Source: an uncultured Actinomycetes bacterium (lineage in GTDB: Bacteria; Actinomycetota; Actinomycetes; Nanopelagicales; Nanopelagicaceae). From it: a DNA stretch of 6,653 nucleotides. The stretch lies in NCBI GenBank assembly GCA_903839585.1, contig CAIMCU010000183.1, positions 1 through 6,653 on the forward strand, given 5' to 3'. Positions within the stretch are counted from its first letter, which is position 1. Every line of letters starts with the position of its first letter. The position numbers and the translations under genes were made by a program. Of this stretch, positions 1 to 6,027 are shown piece after piece. The notes beneath the pieces were generated by a model. That model had not been told where the DNA came from and made no database searches. It worked only from the letters and a program-made list of their open reading frames with translations.

Positions 1-412
1 CACCGGTGTAGCGACGCTCCCCCGTTACCGCTGGGTGAAGGTGGCGGTTTGGATTTAGCGATGGACCGCCGACGTGATCAAATCCGATTGTTGTGAGGAA
101 GCCGCCCTGCCATGAACGAAGCCATCCCCAACCATCTGGCTCGATCGCACCGGGTGTAAATGAGTGTGCATGGCGAAAGCCTGCAGGTGAGACCCATTGG
201 GTCGGGATTCCGCGGTAGAGAACTCGACCTATATCGAAGGCACGGTCAACGTTTATCTCAAGCTCAAGCTCGCCGTTGCGAATTCGAAGGATGCGCTGGG
301 CGCGCATATCGCCGTCGATGGACTCAAATAGCTCGCACCCAATGGTTTGCTGTGGGTGGCTGGTGAGCTTTCTAAATTTTTCGCGGTCACCATCTACGCC
401 ATAAAGTTTCAT
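1..412 (-). CDS. DUF4432 family (aldose-epimerase-like) protein, N-terminal part, cut by window edge
   Basis: Reading the minus strand from ATG at 412-410 gives 137 open codons to the left edge with no stop, so the C-terminal part lies outside the window. The protein begins MKLYG and carries a block close to the DUF4432 consensus: VDRAFDIGRVLYRGIPTQWV at residues 55-74, then GWGWLRSWQGGFLTTIGFDH at 94-113, followed by VGGPS. DUF4432 proteins have a galactose-mutarotase-like beta-sandwich fold and are usually about 300-360 residues, so roughly 40% is present. Their substrates are mostly undefined; a role in sugar or polyol epimerisation or mutarotation is an inference from the fold. The gene diverges from the inositol operon, which hints at a link to carbohydrate use. 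The start is uncertain: an in-frame ATG at 427-425 would add five residues (MYPHP) and has AAGGG only 3 nt upstream. I prefer 412 because LYG normally lies near the N-terminus in this family. The conserved Cys of the usual LTTCG motif is Ile here. Confidence 0.8.
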   Translation of the reverse strand, partial: MKLYGVDGDREKFRKLTSHPQQTIGCELFESIDGDMRAQRILRIRNGELELEINVDRAFDIGRVLYRGIPTQWVSPAGFRHAHSFTPGAIEPDGWGWLRSWQGGFLTTIGFDHVGGPSLNPNRHLHPAVTGERRYTG

Positions 413-438
413 GGGGTGAGGGTACATGAACCCTTTTT

Positions 439-454
439 GGAGGTGGCTACCTCC
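439..454. repeat. Short inverted repeat GGAGGT-GGCT-ACCTCC
   Basis: Perfect 6-bp arms (439-444 and 449-454) flank a 4-nt centre, just upstream of the divergent DUF4432 gene. It could form a small hairpin in that gene's 5' leader or be a regulator site. The arms happen to equal a Shine-Dalgarno sequence and its complement, but the spacing to either possible start of the DUF4432 gene is too long for it to serve as the ribosome site. The function is unknown. Confidence 0.35.
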
Positions 455-507
455 CAACCTGGCTCCGAATCGAGGGCCAAACTCAACTCGCCCTTTTGGT
501 ATCTTTT

Positions 508-516
508 TGTTATAAT
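508..516 (+). promoter_or_regulatory. Extended -10 promoter TGTTATAAT
   Basis: A perfect TATAAT (511-516) is preceded by TGT, giving the TGn extended -10 motif. No good -35 hexamer is seen at 16-18 bp upstream, which extended -10 promoters can tolerate. Transcription would be expected to begin about 7 nt downstream, at or next to the A of the ATG at 523. That would make the transcript leaderless, a common arrangement in actinobacteria. Confidence 0.6.
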
Positions 517-522
517 TGAGCC

Positions 523-624
523 ATGAACAAAGAACAGGTAAAAGAGACAATCCAGGCGTGGAGAAACATGTCTGATGAAGAAAAGTGGCAGCTCATCGCT
601 GCTGCTGAAGTTACAGCTGCATAG
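523..624 (+). CDS. 33-residue small ORF on a short leaderless transcript, function unknown
   Basis: ATG at 523 opens 33 codons ending in TAG at 622-624. The peptide starts MNKEQVKETIQAW and ends IAAAEVTAA. It is charged and probably helical, with two Trp residues (13 and 23), a likely turn at NMSDEE (15-20), and no signal peptide or membrane segment. I do not recognise the family. Support for it being real: a perfect extended -10 box ends 6 nt before the ATG, there is no room for a Shine-Dalgarno site so translation would be leaderless, and a strong terminator follows within 25-60 nt. Together these make a self-contained transcript of about 160 nt. It could encode a small protein, act as a leader peptide for iolC, or be a small RNA in which the ORF is incidental. 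Sequence alone does not decide between these. Confidence 0.5.
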   Translation: MNKEQVKETIQAWRNMSDEEKWQLIAAAEVTAA

Positions 625-629
625 CTGAT

Positions 630-651
630 CCCACCTCAGAGATGAGATGGG
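630..651 (+). other. Hairpin abutting and sharing bases with the terminator
   Basis: CCCACCTC (630-637) pairs with GAGATGGG (644-651) with one C-A mismatch and a 6-nt loop. Its last three G residues (649-651) are also the base of the terminator stem. The two structures therefore compete for those bases, as in an attenuator, although three shared base pairs may be too few to matter. Confidence 0.4.
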
Positions 652-681
652 CCCCCACAATGTTGTGGGGCCTATTTTTTT
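649..681 (+). terminator. Rho-independent terminator between the small ORF and iolC
   Basis: The stem runs from 649 to 659 and pairs with 664 to 673, with one bulged C (652) and a 4-nt loop. The core is CCCCACA against TGTGGGG. Seven T residues follow (675-681). It would end the short upstream transcript before iolC, so iolC needs its own promoter or regulated read-through. Confidence 0.8.
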
Positions 682-720
682 GCCCAAAATCAGGGGCAAG
701 TTGCGCTTTGATAACTGCAA

Positions 721-726
721 TAAAGT
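721..726 (+). promoter_or_regulatory. Possible -10 box (TAAAGT) for a leaderless iolC transcript
   Basis: TAAAGT keeps the most conserved -10 positions (T1, A2, T6). It lies exactly 6 nt before the iolC ATG, the same spacing as the TATAAT-to-ATG distance of the small ORF. There is no convincing -35: TTGCGC at 701-706 is only 14 bp away. No clear Shine-Dalgarno site precedes iolC, which fits a leaderless start. An alternative -10 is GATAAC (710-715). Confidence 0.3.
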
Positions 727-732
727 GAGCAC

Positions 733-1671
733 ATGTCCAACTACGACGTCATAACAATCGGTCGAGTAGGCGTAGATATATACCCCCTTCAATACGGCGT
801 TGGCCTTGAAGATGTTAAAACCTTTGAAAAGTTTCTCGGTGGCAGTGCCACCAATGTTGCTTGTGCAACCGCTAAGTATGGTTTAAAGAGTGCGGTAATT
901 ACGCGCACTGGTAATGATCCCTTTGGAAAGTACATCCATGAAGAGTTAAAGCGTCTGGGTGTATCTGATGAGTTTGTCTCAGGTGTTGAAGGATTGCAGA
1001 CACCAGTTGTTTTCTGTGAAGTCTTTCCGCCAGATAACTTTCCACTCTACTTCTACCGCAAGCCCAAAGCTCCTGATCTTGAGATCAAAACAGCTGAGTT
1101 AGATCTAAACGCGATCAAAAACGCCAAACTTTTCTGGGCTACCGTCACCGGATTATCGGAGGAGCCATCACGTGCGGCCCACTTTGCAGCACTTGAAGCG
1201 CGTGGTCGAAAAGAGTTCACCGTTCTTGATCTTGATTACCGCACAATGTTTTGGGACTCCCCTGCCCTTGCCACTGAGCAGGTTGCGAAGGCGCTCGAGC
1301 ATGTCACGGTCGCTGTGGGCAATAAAGAGGAGTGCGAAGTCGCTGTCGGTGAAAGCGAGCCGATGCGCGCAGCTGATGCGTTACTTGATCGCGGCGTTGA
1401 GATTGCAATCGTTAAGCAGGGGCCAAAGGGTGTTCTTGCAAAGACACGTACCGAAACAGTTGAAGTGCCACCTCACTTTGTAGATGTAGTAAACGGCCTA
1501 GGTGCAGGCGACTCTTTTGGTGGCGCACTCTGTCTAGGCCTCCTTGAAGGTTGGCCGCTTCGCAAAATCCTCGAGTTTGGAAATGTAGCTGGAGCGATAG
1601 TTGCATCACGCCTAGAATGCTCGACGGCGATGCCTACCCGCAAAGAGGTTGAGGCGGTACTGAATAAATGA
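733..1671 (+). CDS. iolC: 5-dehydro-2-deoxygluconokinase (IolC), PfkB/ribokinase family
   Basis: It phosphorylates 5-dehydro-2-deoxygluconate (DKG) with ATP to DKG-6-phosphate, the step before aldolase cleavage in myo-inositol catabolism; cytoplasmic. The 312-residue length fits IolC (about 310-330). PfkB signature 1 is seen as GGSATN at residues 36-41. Signature 2 is NGLGAGDSFGG at 254-264, where D260 is the expected catalytic base and GAGD forms the anion hole. The LDLDYR motif (165-170) and NKEE (197-200) are typical of IolC-type kinases. ATG 733 is the only sensible start: the protein begins MSNYDVITIG, straight into the first strand. It is the first gene of the operon, 43 nt before mmsA, and follows a terminator. 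Some other sugar kinase of the family is possible on sequence alone, but mmsA, iolB and iolD downstream make IolC nearly certain. Confidence 0.95.
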   Translation: MSNYDVITIGRVGVDIYPLQYGVGLEDVKTFEKFLGGSATNVACATAKYGLKSAVITRTGNDPFGKYIHEELKRLGVSDEFVSGVEGLQTPVVFCEVFPPDNFPLYFYRKPKAPDLEIKTAELDLNAIKNAKLFWATVTGLSEEPSRAAHFAALEARGRKEFTVLDLDYRTMFWDSPALATEQVAKALEHVTVAVGNKEECEVAVGESEPMRAADALLDRGVEIAIVKQGPKGVLAKTRTETVEVPPHFVDVVNGLGAGDSFGGALCLGLLEGWPLRKILEFGNVAGAIVASRLECSTAMPTRKEVEAVLNK

Positions 1672-1714
1672 AGCTTGTATCAAATGGTGCACGGTTAAAG
1701 AGAGCGAGAAAAGA

Positions 1715-3205
1715 ATGAGCAACGTCGTCAATCACTGGATCGATAACAAAGAGGTCGCTAGTACATCTGGGCGTACAGGGGCTGTATACGATCCTGCACT
1801 GGGTAAAGAGACCAAACGCGTTGCACTCGCTAATAAGGCTGAAATAGATGCTGCCATCGCATCTGCAAAGAAGGCTTTTCCTGAATGGTCTGCAACATCG
1901 ATTGCAAAGCGCCAATCCATTATCTTCAACTTCCGCGAACTCCTGAACGCCAAGAAGGCAGAGCTTGCTGAAATCATCACGAGCGAGCATGGAAAGGTTC
2001 TCTCTGACGCACTCGGTGAGATCACCCGTGGCCAAGAGGTTGTTGAGTTTGCAACAGGAATCCCAAGCGCACTTCGCGGCTCATACTCTGAAAACGTTTC
2101 ATCAGGTGTAGATATTTACAGCACACGCCAAGCTCTCGGTGTTGTTGGAATCATCTCTCCCTTCAACTTCCCAGCAATGGTTCCGATGTGGTTCTTCCCT
2201 ATCGCAATCGCAGCAGGTAATACAGTTGTTCTCAAGCCATCTGAGAAGGATCCATCCGCATCCATCTGGCTTGCAAAGCTCTGGAAAGAGGCTGGACTCC
2301 CAGATGGCGTATTTAACGTTCTGCATGGAGATAAGGAGGCGGTAGATGGATTGCTGCAATCCCCTGACATTCAAGCAATCTCATTTGTAGGTTCAACTCC
2401 GATTGCGCGTTACATCTACGAAGAAAGTGCAAAGACAGGCAAGCGTGTTCAAGCACTAGGTGGTGCAAAGAACCACATGCTCGTACTACCTGATGCTGAT
2501 CTCGAACTCGTTGCAGATAGCGCGATCAATGCAGGCTTTGGCTCTGCAGGTGAGCGTTGCATGGCAATCTCTGTTGTGGTCGCCGTTGAACCGGTTGCAG
2601 ATAAGTTGATTGAAAAGATTGTTACTCGAATGAAAACTCTTCGTACCGGTGATGGCCGCCGTGGGTGCGATATGGGCCCACTTGTCACAAAAGAGCACCG
2701 CGACAAGGTTGCCGGCTATATCGATATCGCAGTTGCAGATGGTGCAAAGGTGGTTGTCGATGGTCGCGATGTTAAGGCAGATGGCGATGATGCCGGCTTC
2801 TGGCTTGGACCAACCCTTATCGATGCGGTTCCAACAACATCAAAGGTTTACAAGGAGGAGATTTTCGGTCCCGTCCTATCTATTGTGCGAGTGAAGTCAT
2901 TTGATGAGGGTGTGGCGTTAATCAACGCTGGTGCTTACGGAAATGGCACCGCAATCTTTACCAATGATGGTGGCGCAGCTCGTCGCTTCCAGAACGAGAT
3001 CGAGGTCGGAATGATTGGAATCAACGTTCCAATTCCAGTGCCGGTTGCTTACTACTCATTTGGTGGATGGAAAAACTCACTCTTTGGTGACACCAAGGCG
3101 CACGGTGATGAAGGCGTTCACTTCTTCACACGTGGCAAGGCGATTACTAGCCGCTGGTTAGATCCAAGCCACGGTGGAATCAACCTCGGCTTCCCACAGA
3201 ACTAA
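1715..3205 (+). CDS. mmsA: CoA-acylating (methyl)malonate-semialdehyde dehydrogenase (MmsA/IolA)
   Basis: It oxidises malonate semialdehyde from the inositol pathway (and methylmalonate semialdehyde from valine) with NAD+ and CoA, releasing CO2 and giving acetyl-CoA or propionyl-CoA. The 496-residue length is normal. Aldehyde-dehydrogenase features appear in order: FNFP at 150-153, KPSEKDP at 174-180 (cofactor binding), FVGST at 224-228, ALGGAKNH at 247-254, catalytic Cys282 in GERCMAIS, and EEIFGPVL at 381-388. The usual ALDH general-base Glu (ELGGK motif) is replaced by ALGGAKNH, which is the normal hallmark of the CoA-dependent MMSDH subfamily rather than damage. The start ATG 1715 has only a loose purine-rich stretch upstream (GAGAGCGAG), so translation may be moderate or coupled. 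It lies between iolC and iolB, which points to the IolA role, although it may also serve valine breakdown. Confidence 0.95.
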   Translation: MSNVVNHWIDNKEVASTSGRTGAVYDPALGKETKRVALANKAEIDAAIASAKKAFPEWSATSIAKRQSIIFNFRELLNAKKAELAEIITSEHGKVLSDALGEITRGQEVVEFATGIPSALRGSYSENVSSGVDIYSTRQALGVVGIISPFNFPAMVPMWFFPIAIAAGNTVVLKPSEKDPSASIWLAKLWKEAGLPDGVFNVLHGDKEAVDGLLQSPDIQAISFVGSTPIARYIYEESAKTGKRVQALGGAKNHMLVLPDADLELVADSAINAGFGSAGERCMAISVVVAVEPVADKLIEKIVTRMKTLRTGDGRRGCDMGPLVTKEHRDKVAGYIDIAVADGAKVVVDGRDVKADGDDAGFWLGPTLIDAVPTTSKVYKEEIFGPVLSIVRVKSFDEGVALINAGAYGNGTAIFTNDGGAARRFQNEIEVGMIGINVPIPVPVAYYSFGGWKNSLFGDTKAHGDEGVHFFTRGKAITSRWLDPSHGGINLGFPQN

Positions 3206-3235
3206 GCCATTAACGAATCGAAGATGTGACCTGCG

Positions 3236-4102
3236 ATGAAATGGTTCTATAAGAGCGGTGAGCTAAAAAAGGGGCAGTGGGATGTGCTTTCAACATCCCT
3301 TGCCCATACCGGTCTTCGCGTTGGAACCGTTTCATCTGCCAACCCTCTACACATTGAGGCCGATAACCGTGAGCGCGCACTCTTTGTTCTATCCGGTAGT
3401 GACATCAACGTTACCTACGGTGATCAAAGCGTTGTACTTCGTGGTCGAAACTCTGTTTTTGATGGTCCAACAGATCACCTTTATGTTCCAGTAAATACTG
3501 CAATTAGCATCTCTGGTGATGCTCGCGTTGCGGTTGGCGAGGCACCTGCAACTGTGGCAAAGGCTGCATCCGTTATGAAACGCGAAGATGTTCCGGTATT
3601 AATCCGTGGTGCTGGGCGCGAAACCCGTCAGATACATAACTTTGGAATGCCAGATACTCTCGATGCAGATCGCTTAATCGTTGTCGAGGTAATCGTTCCT
3701 GCAGGTAACTGGTCTGGAGCTCCTGCGCACAAGCATGATGTGTACGAACCAGGTAAAGAGTCCAACCTTGAAGAGATCTACTACTTTGAGTCTGCGGTTT
3801 CTCGCGGTGAAAAGGTAGAGAGCGAAGTTGATCCTGTTGGTTACTTCCGAGGATACGCCTCAGATAACCGTCCCTTTGATGTTACCGCTGAGGTGCGCAC
3901 CGGGGATGTTGTACTAGTCCCCCACGGTTGGCACGGCCCTGTTGCAGCAGGCCCTGGTTACGACCTCTACTTCTTTAATATTATGGCTGGACCAGATCCT
4001 GTTCGCGAATGGAACGTAACCGACGATCCACACCATGCATGGATTCGCGAGAGCTGGAAGAGCCAAGAAGCTGATGCACGTCTGCCCTACGGAAGAGAGT
4101 AA
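3236..4102 (+). CDS. iolB: 5-deoxy-glucuronate isomerase (IolB)
   Basis: It converts 5-deoxyglucuronate, the IolD product, to 5-dehydro-2-deoxygluconate, the IolC substrate. The 288-residue protein fits the KduI/IolB family, a metal-dependent bicupin. The C-terminal cupin shows the metal site: H165 and H167 in APAHKHD, the Glu pair at 179-180 in LEEIYYFE, and H230/H233 in VPHGWHGP. The N-terminal cupin (about residues 20-110) lacks such a set, as usual. NFGMPDTLDADRLIVVEV (135-152) links the halves and is typical of the family. It starts 30 nt after mmsA with no strong Shine-Dalgarno; the only nearby upstream ATG is followed at once by TGA, so 3236 is the start. It ends 5 nt before iolD, so the two are surely co-transcribed. 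Confidence 0.95.
   Translation: MKWFYKSGELKKGQWDVLSTSLAHTGLRVGTVSSANPLHIEADNRERALFVLSGSDINVTYGDQSVVLRGRNSVFDGPTDHLYVPVNTAISISGDARVAVGEAPATVAKAASVMKREDVPVLIRGAGRETRQIHNFGMPDTLDADRLIVVEVIVPAGNWSGAPAHKHDVYEPGKESNLEEIYYFESAVSRGEKVESEVDPVGYFRGYASDNRPFDVTAEVRTGDVVLVPHGWHGPVAAGPGYDLYFFNIMAGPDPVREWNVTDDPHHAWIRESWKSQEADARLPYGRE
4091..4099 (+). promoter_or_regulatory. Likely ribosome binding site of iolD inside the end of iolB
   Basis: GGAAGAGAG overlaps the last iolB codons and lies 8 nt before the iolD ATG. It is the best Shine-Dalgarno-like stretch in the operon. Its place in the iolB tail suggests translational coupling of iolB and iolD. Confidence 0.4.
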
Positions 4103-4107
4103 AGAAG

Positions 4108-6027
4108 ATGACAACTAAGCCAATGAGTGTGAGCCAAGCCGTTGTTGAGTTTCTTGCGCATCAGTACACAGTCGATGGCGACTCCCGTGAGCGCACTATT
4201 CAGGGAGTCTTTGGAATCTTCGGTCACGGAAACGTTGCAGGTGTTGGACAAGCGCTCAAGCAGCTCTCCGTTGAACAACCATCTCTTATGCCTTACTACC
4301 AAGCACGCAATGAACAAGCGATGGTGCATGAGTCCTCAGCCTTTGCTCGCATGAAGCGACGTCGCGCAACATTTGCCTGCACAGCATCTGTTGGTCCTGG
4401 GGCTACAAACATGCTCACCGGTGCAGCTGTTGCGACGACCAACCGACTTCCAGTTCTACTTCTTCCTTCAGATACCTTTGCAAACCGCGCACCAGATCCT
4501 GTCTTGCAGCAGTTAGAGCAGCCATATGATGCAACCCTTACAGTCAACGATGCGTTCAAGCCACTTTCAAAGTTCTTTGATCGCGTAACCCGCCCAGAGC
4601 AGATCTTCTCCGCGATGTTGCAGGCTATGCGTGTGCTTACCGACCCAGTTGAAACCGGTGCAGTCACAATCTGTCTTCCTGAGGATGTTCAAGCAGAGAT
4701 CATCGATGTTCCACTTGAGTTCTTAGCTGATCGCGAATGGCATATCAGACGTCCACGTCCTGATGCATACGTCTCTCACAACGCATCCCTTTCAATCATT
4801 AAGGCAAAGCGCCCCTTCATCATCGCAGGTGGCGGAGTTATCTACTCAGATGCCCATGCCGAGCTAAAGCGCTTAGTTGAAGCTACAGGAATTCCTGTTG
4901 GAACTACGCAGGCAGGGGTTGGAGCACTTAACTGGGATCACCCACAACTTTTAGGCTCTGTTGGAACAACGGGAACAACTGCAGCTAATCGTTTAGCAAA
5001 AGAGGCAGATGTCGTTATCGGCATCGGTACCCGCTACAGCGACTTTACAACCGCATCACGAACAGCTTTCCAGAACCCCGATGTTAAGTTCATCAATATA
5101 AATATCGCATCCTTTGATGCCTACAAGCACGGTAGCTCAATTCCAATCATCGCCGATGCACGTGAGGCTCTCAAAGAGCTCAACGCTGAACTTGGTGGAT
5201 ACCGGGTAGAGCCAACCTATGCTGCACTCATTCGCAATGAGAAGAAGTCATGGGATGAGATAGTTGATGCAGCATTTGTAGATAAGAAACTTTCAAAGCC
5301 AAGCCAGACTGAGATTATTGGCGCAGTTCAAAGCCAGAGCGATCCTCGCGATGTTCTTATCTGTGCTGCAGGCTCACTTCCAGGTGATCTACATAAGTTA
5401 TGGCGTGTGCGTGATCCACTTGGATATCACGTTGAGTACGCCTTCTCCTGCATGGGTTATGAGATTGCAGCTGGTTTAGGTGTTGCTCGGGCAGACTCAA
5501 CCCGCACACCAATTGTCATGGTCGGAGATGGCTCATACCTAATGATGCACACTGAGATGGTCTCGGCCGTTGCTGAGGGTTTGAAGTTTGTTGTTGTTCT
5601 TATTCAAAACCACGGCTTTGCATCTATCGGTCACCTTTCAGAGACCGTTGGTTCACAACGCTTTGGAACTAAGTACCGCTTCCGCGATGACGCAGCAAAC
5701 AACTTTGAGCAAGGCGATCAACTACCGGTAGATCTAGCTACCAACGCCGAGAGCCTTGGTATGAACGTCATCCGCATTGAGGAATCACCCAATGCGATTG
5801 CAGATTTGATGGCTGCGGTGAAGGCTGCAAAAGCTCATCCAAAGGCAACCTTGATTCATATCAACAGCGATCCACTGATCTACTCACCAAGCGGTGAAAG
5901 CTGGTGGGATGTTCCAATCCCTGCGGTCTCAACATTGGAGTCAACTCAGAAGGCTTACGATGCTTATAAAGAGGCGGTTAAGGCGCAGAAGCCACTACTT
6001 GGCAAGGGATCGATCGAGCGCAGTTAA
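4108..6027 (+). CDS. iolD: 3D-(3,5/4)-trihydroxycyclohexane-1,2-dione hydrolase (IolD), ThDP-dependent
   Basis: It cleaves the C-C bond of the cyclic dione made from scyllo-inosose, giving 5-deoxyglucuronate, the IolB substrate. The 639-residue length matches IolD (about 640) and exceeds most acetolactate-synthase relatives. The three ThDP-enzyme domains are visible. The N-terminal Pyr domain has the cofactor-activating Glu69 in QARNEQAMVH and TASVGPGATN at 92-101. The middle domain (about 225-360) includes FIIAGGGVIYS and GIGTRYSDF. The C-terminal PP domain has the Mg/ThDP motif starting GDG at 473-475 and reaching N501 in IQNHGF. The start is fixed by the 5-nt gap to iolB and a purine-rich site upstream. 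It is the last gene of the operon here; its stop overlaps the stop of the converging secreted-protein gene by 4 bp. Confidence 0.96.
   Translation: MTTKPMSVSQAVVEFLAHQYTVDGDSRERTIQGVFGIFGHGNVAGVGQALKQLSVEQPSLMPYYQARNEQAMVHESSAFARMKRRRATFACTASVGPGATNMLTGAAVATTNRLPVLLLPSDTFANRAPDPVLQQLEQPYDATLTVNDAFKPLSKFFDRVTRPEQIFSAMLQAMRVLTDPVETGAVTICLPEDVQAEIIDVPLEFLADREWHIRRPRPDAYVSHNASLSIIKAKRPFIIAGGGVIYSDAHAELKRLVEATGIPVGTTQAGVGALNWDHPQLLGSVGTTGTTAANRLAKEADVVIGIGTRYSDFTTASRTAFQNPDVKFININIASFDAYKHGSSIPIIADAREALKELNAELGGYRVEPTYAALIRNEKKSWDEIVDAAFVDKKLSKPSQTEIIGAVQSQSDPRDVLICAAGSLPGDLHKLWRVRDPLGYHVEYAFSCMGYEIAAGLGVARADSTRTPIVMVGDGSYLMMHTEMVSAVAEGLKFVVVLIQNHGFASIGHLSETVGSQRFGTKYRFRDDAANNFEQGDQLPVDLATNAESLGMNVIRIEESPNAIADLMAAVKAAKAHPKATLIHINSDPLIYSPSGESWWDVPIPAVSTLESTQKAYDAYKEAVKAQKPLLGKGSIERS

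Noticed and set aside
160..366. Plus-strand open frame of 68 codons near the left edge
   Set aside because: It is antisense to the DUF4432 coding frame, whose protein shows clear family motifs; the plus-strand translation is Arg-rich and has no recognisable features.
701..720. TTGC...GCAA half-sites before iolC as a LacI-type operator
   Set aside because: Only 4-bp arms match across a 12-nt gap and the centre is not symmetrical; too weak to call without comparison to other promoters.
409..792. Minus-strand open frame of 127 codons across the control region
   Set aside because: It runs over the promoter, terminator and the start of iolC in the antisense direction, and its protein looks like a chance translation. 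The true minus-strand gene is in another frame starting at 412.
1961..1999. Possible defect in the aldehyde dehydrogenase because the usual ELGGK general-base Glu is absent
   Set aside because: ALGGAKNH together with GERCMAIS is the normal pattern of CoA-dependent methylmalonate-semialdehyde dehydrogenases, so the enzyme is expected to be intact.
4296..4667. Minus-strand 123-codon open frame inside iolD
   Set aside because: It is a shadow of iolD, which is unbroken and has all ThDP-enzyme motifs.
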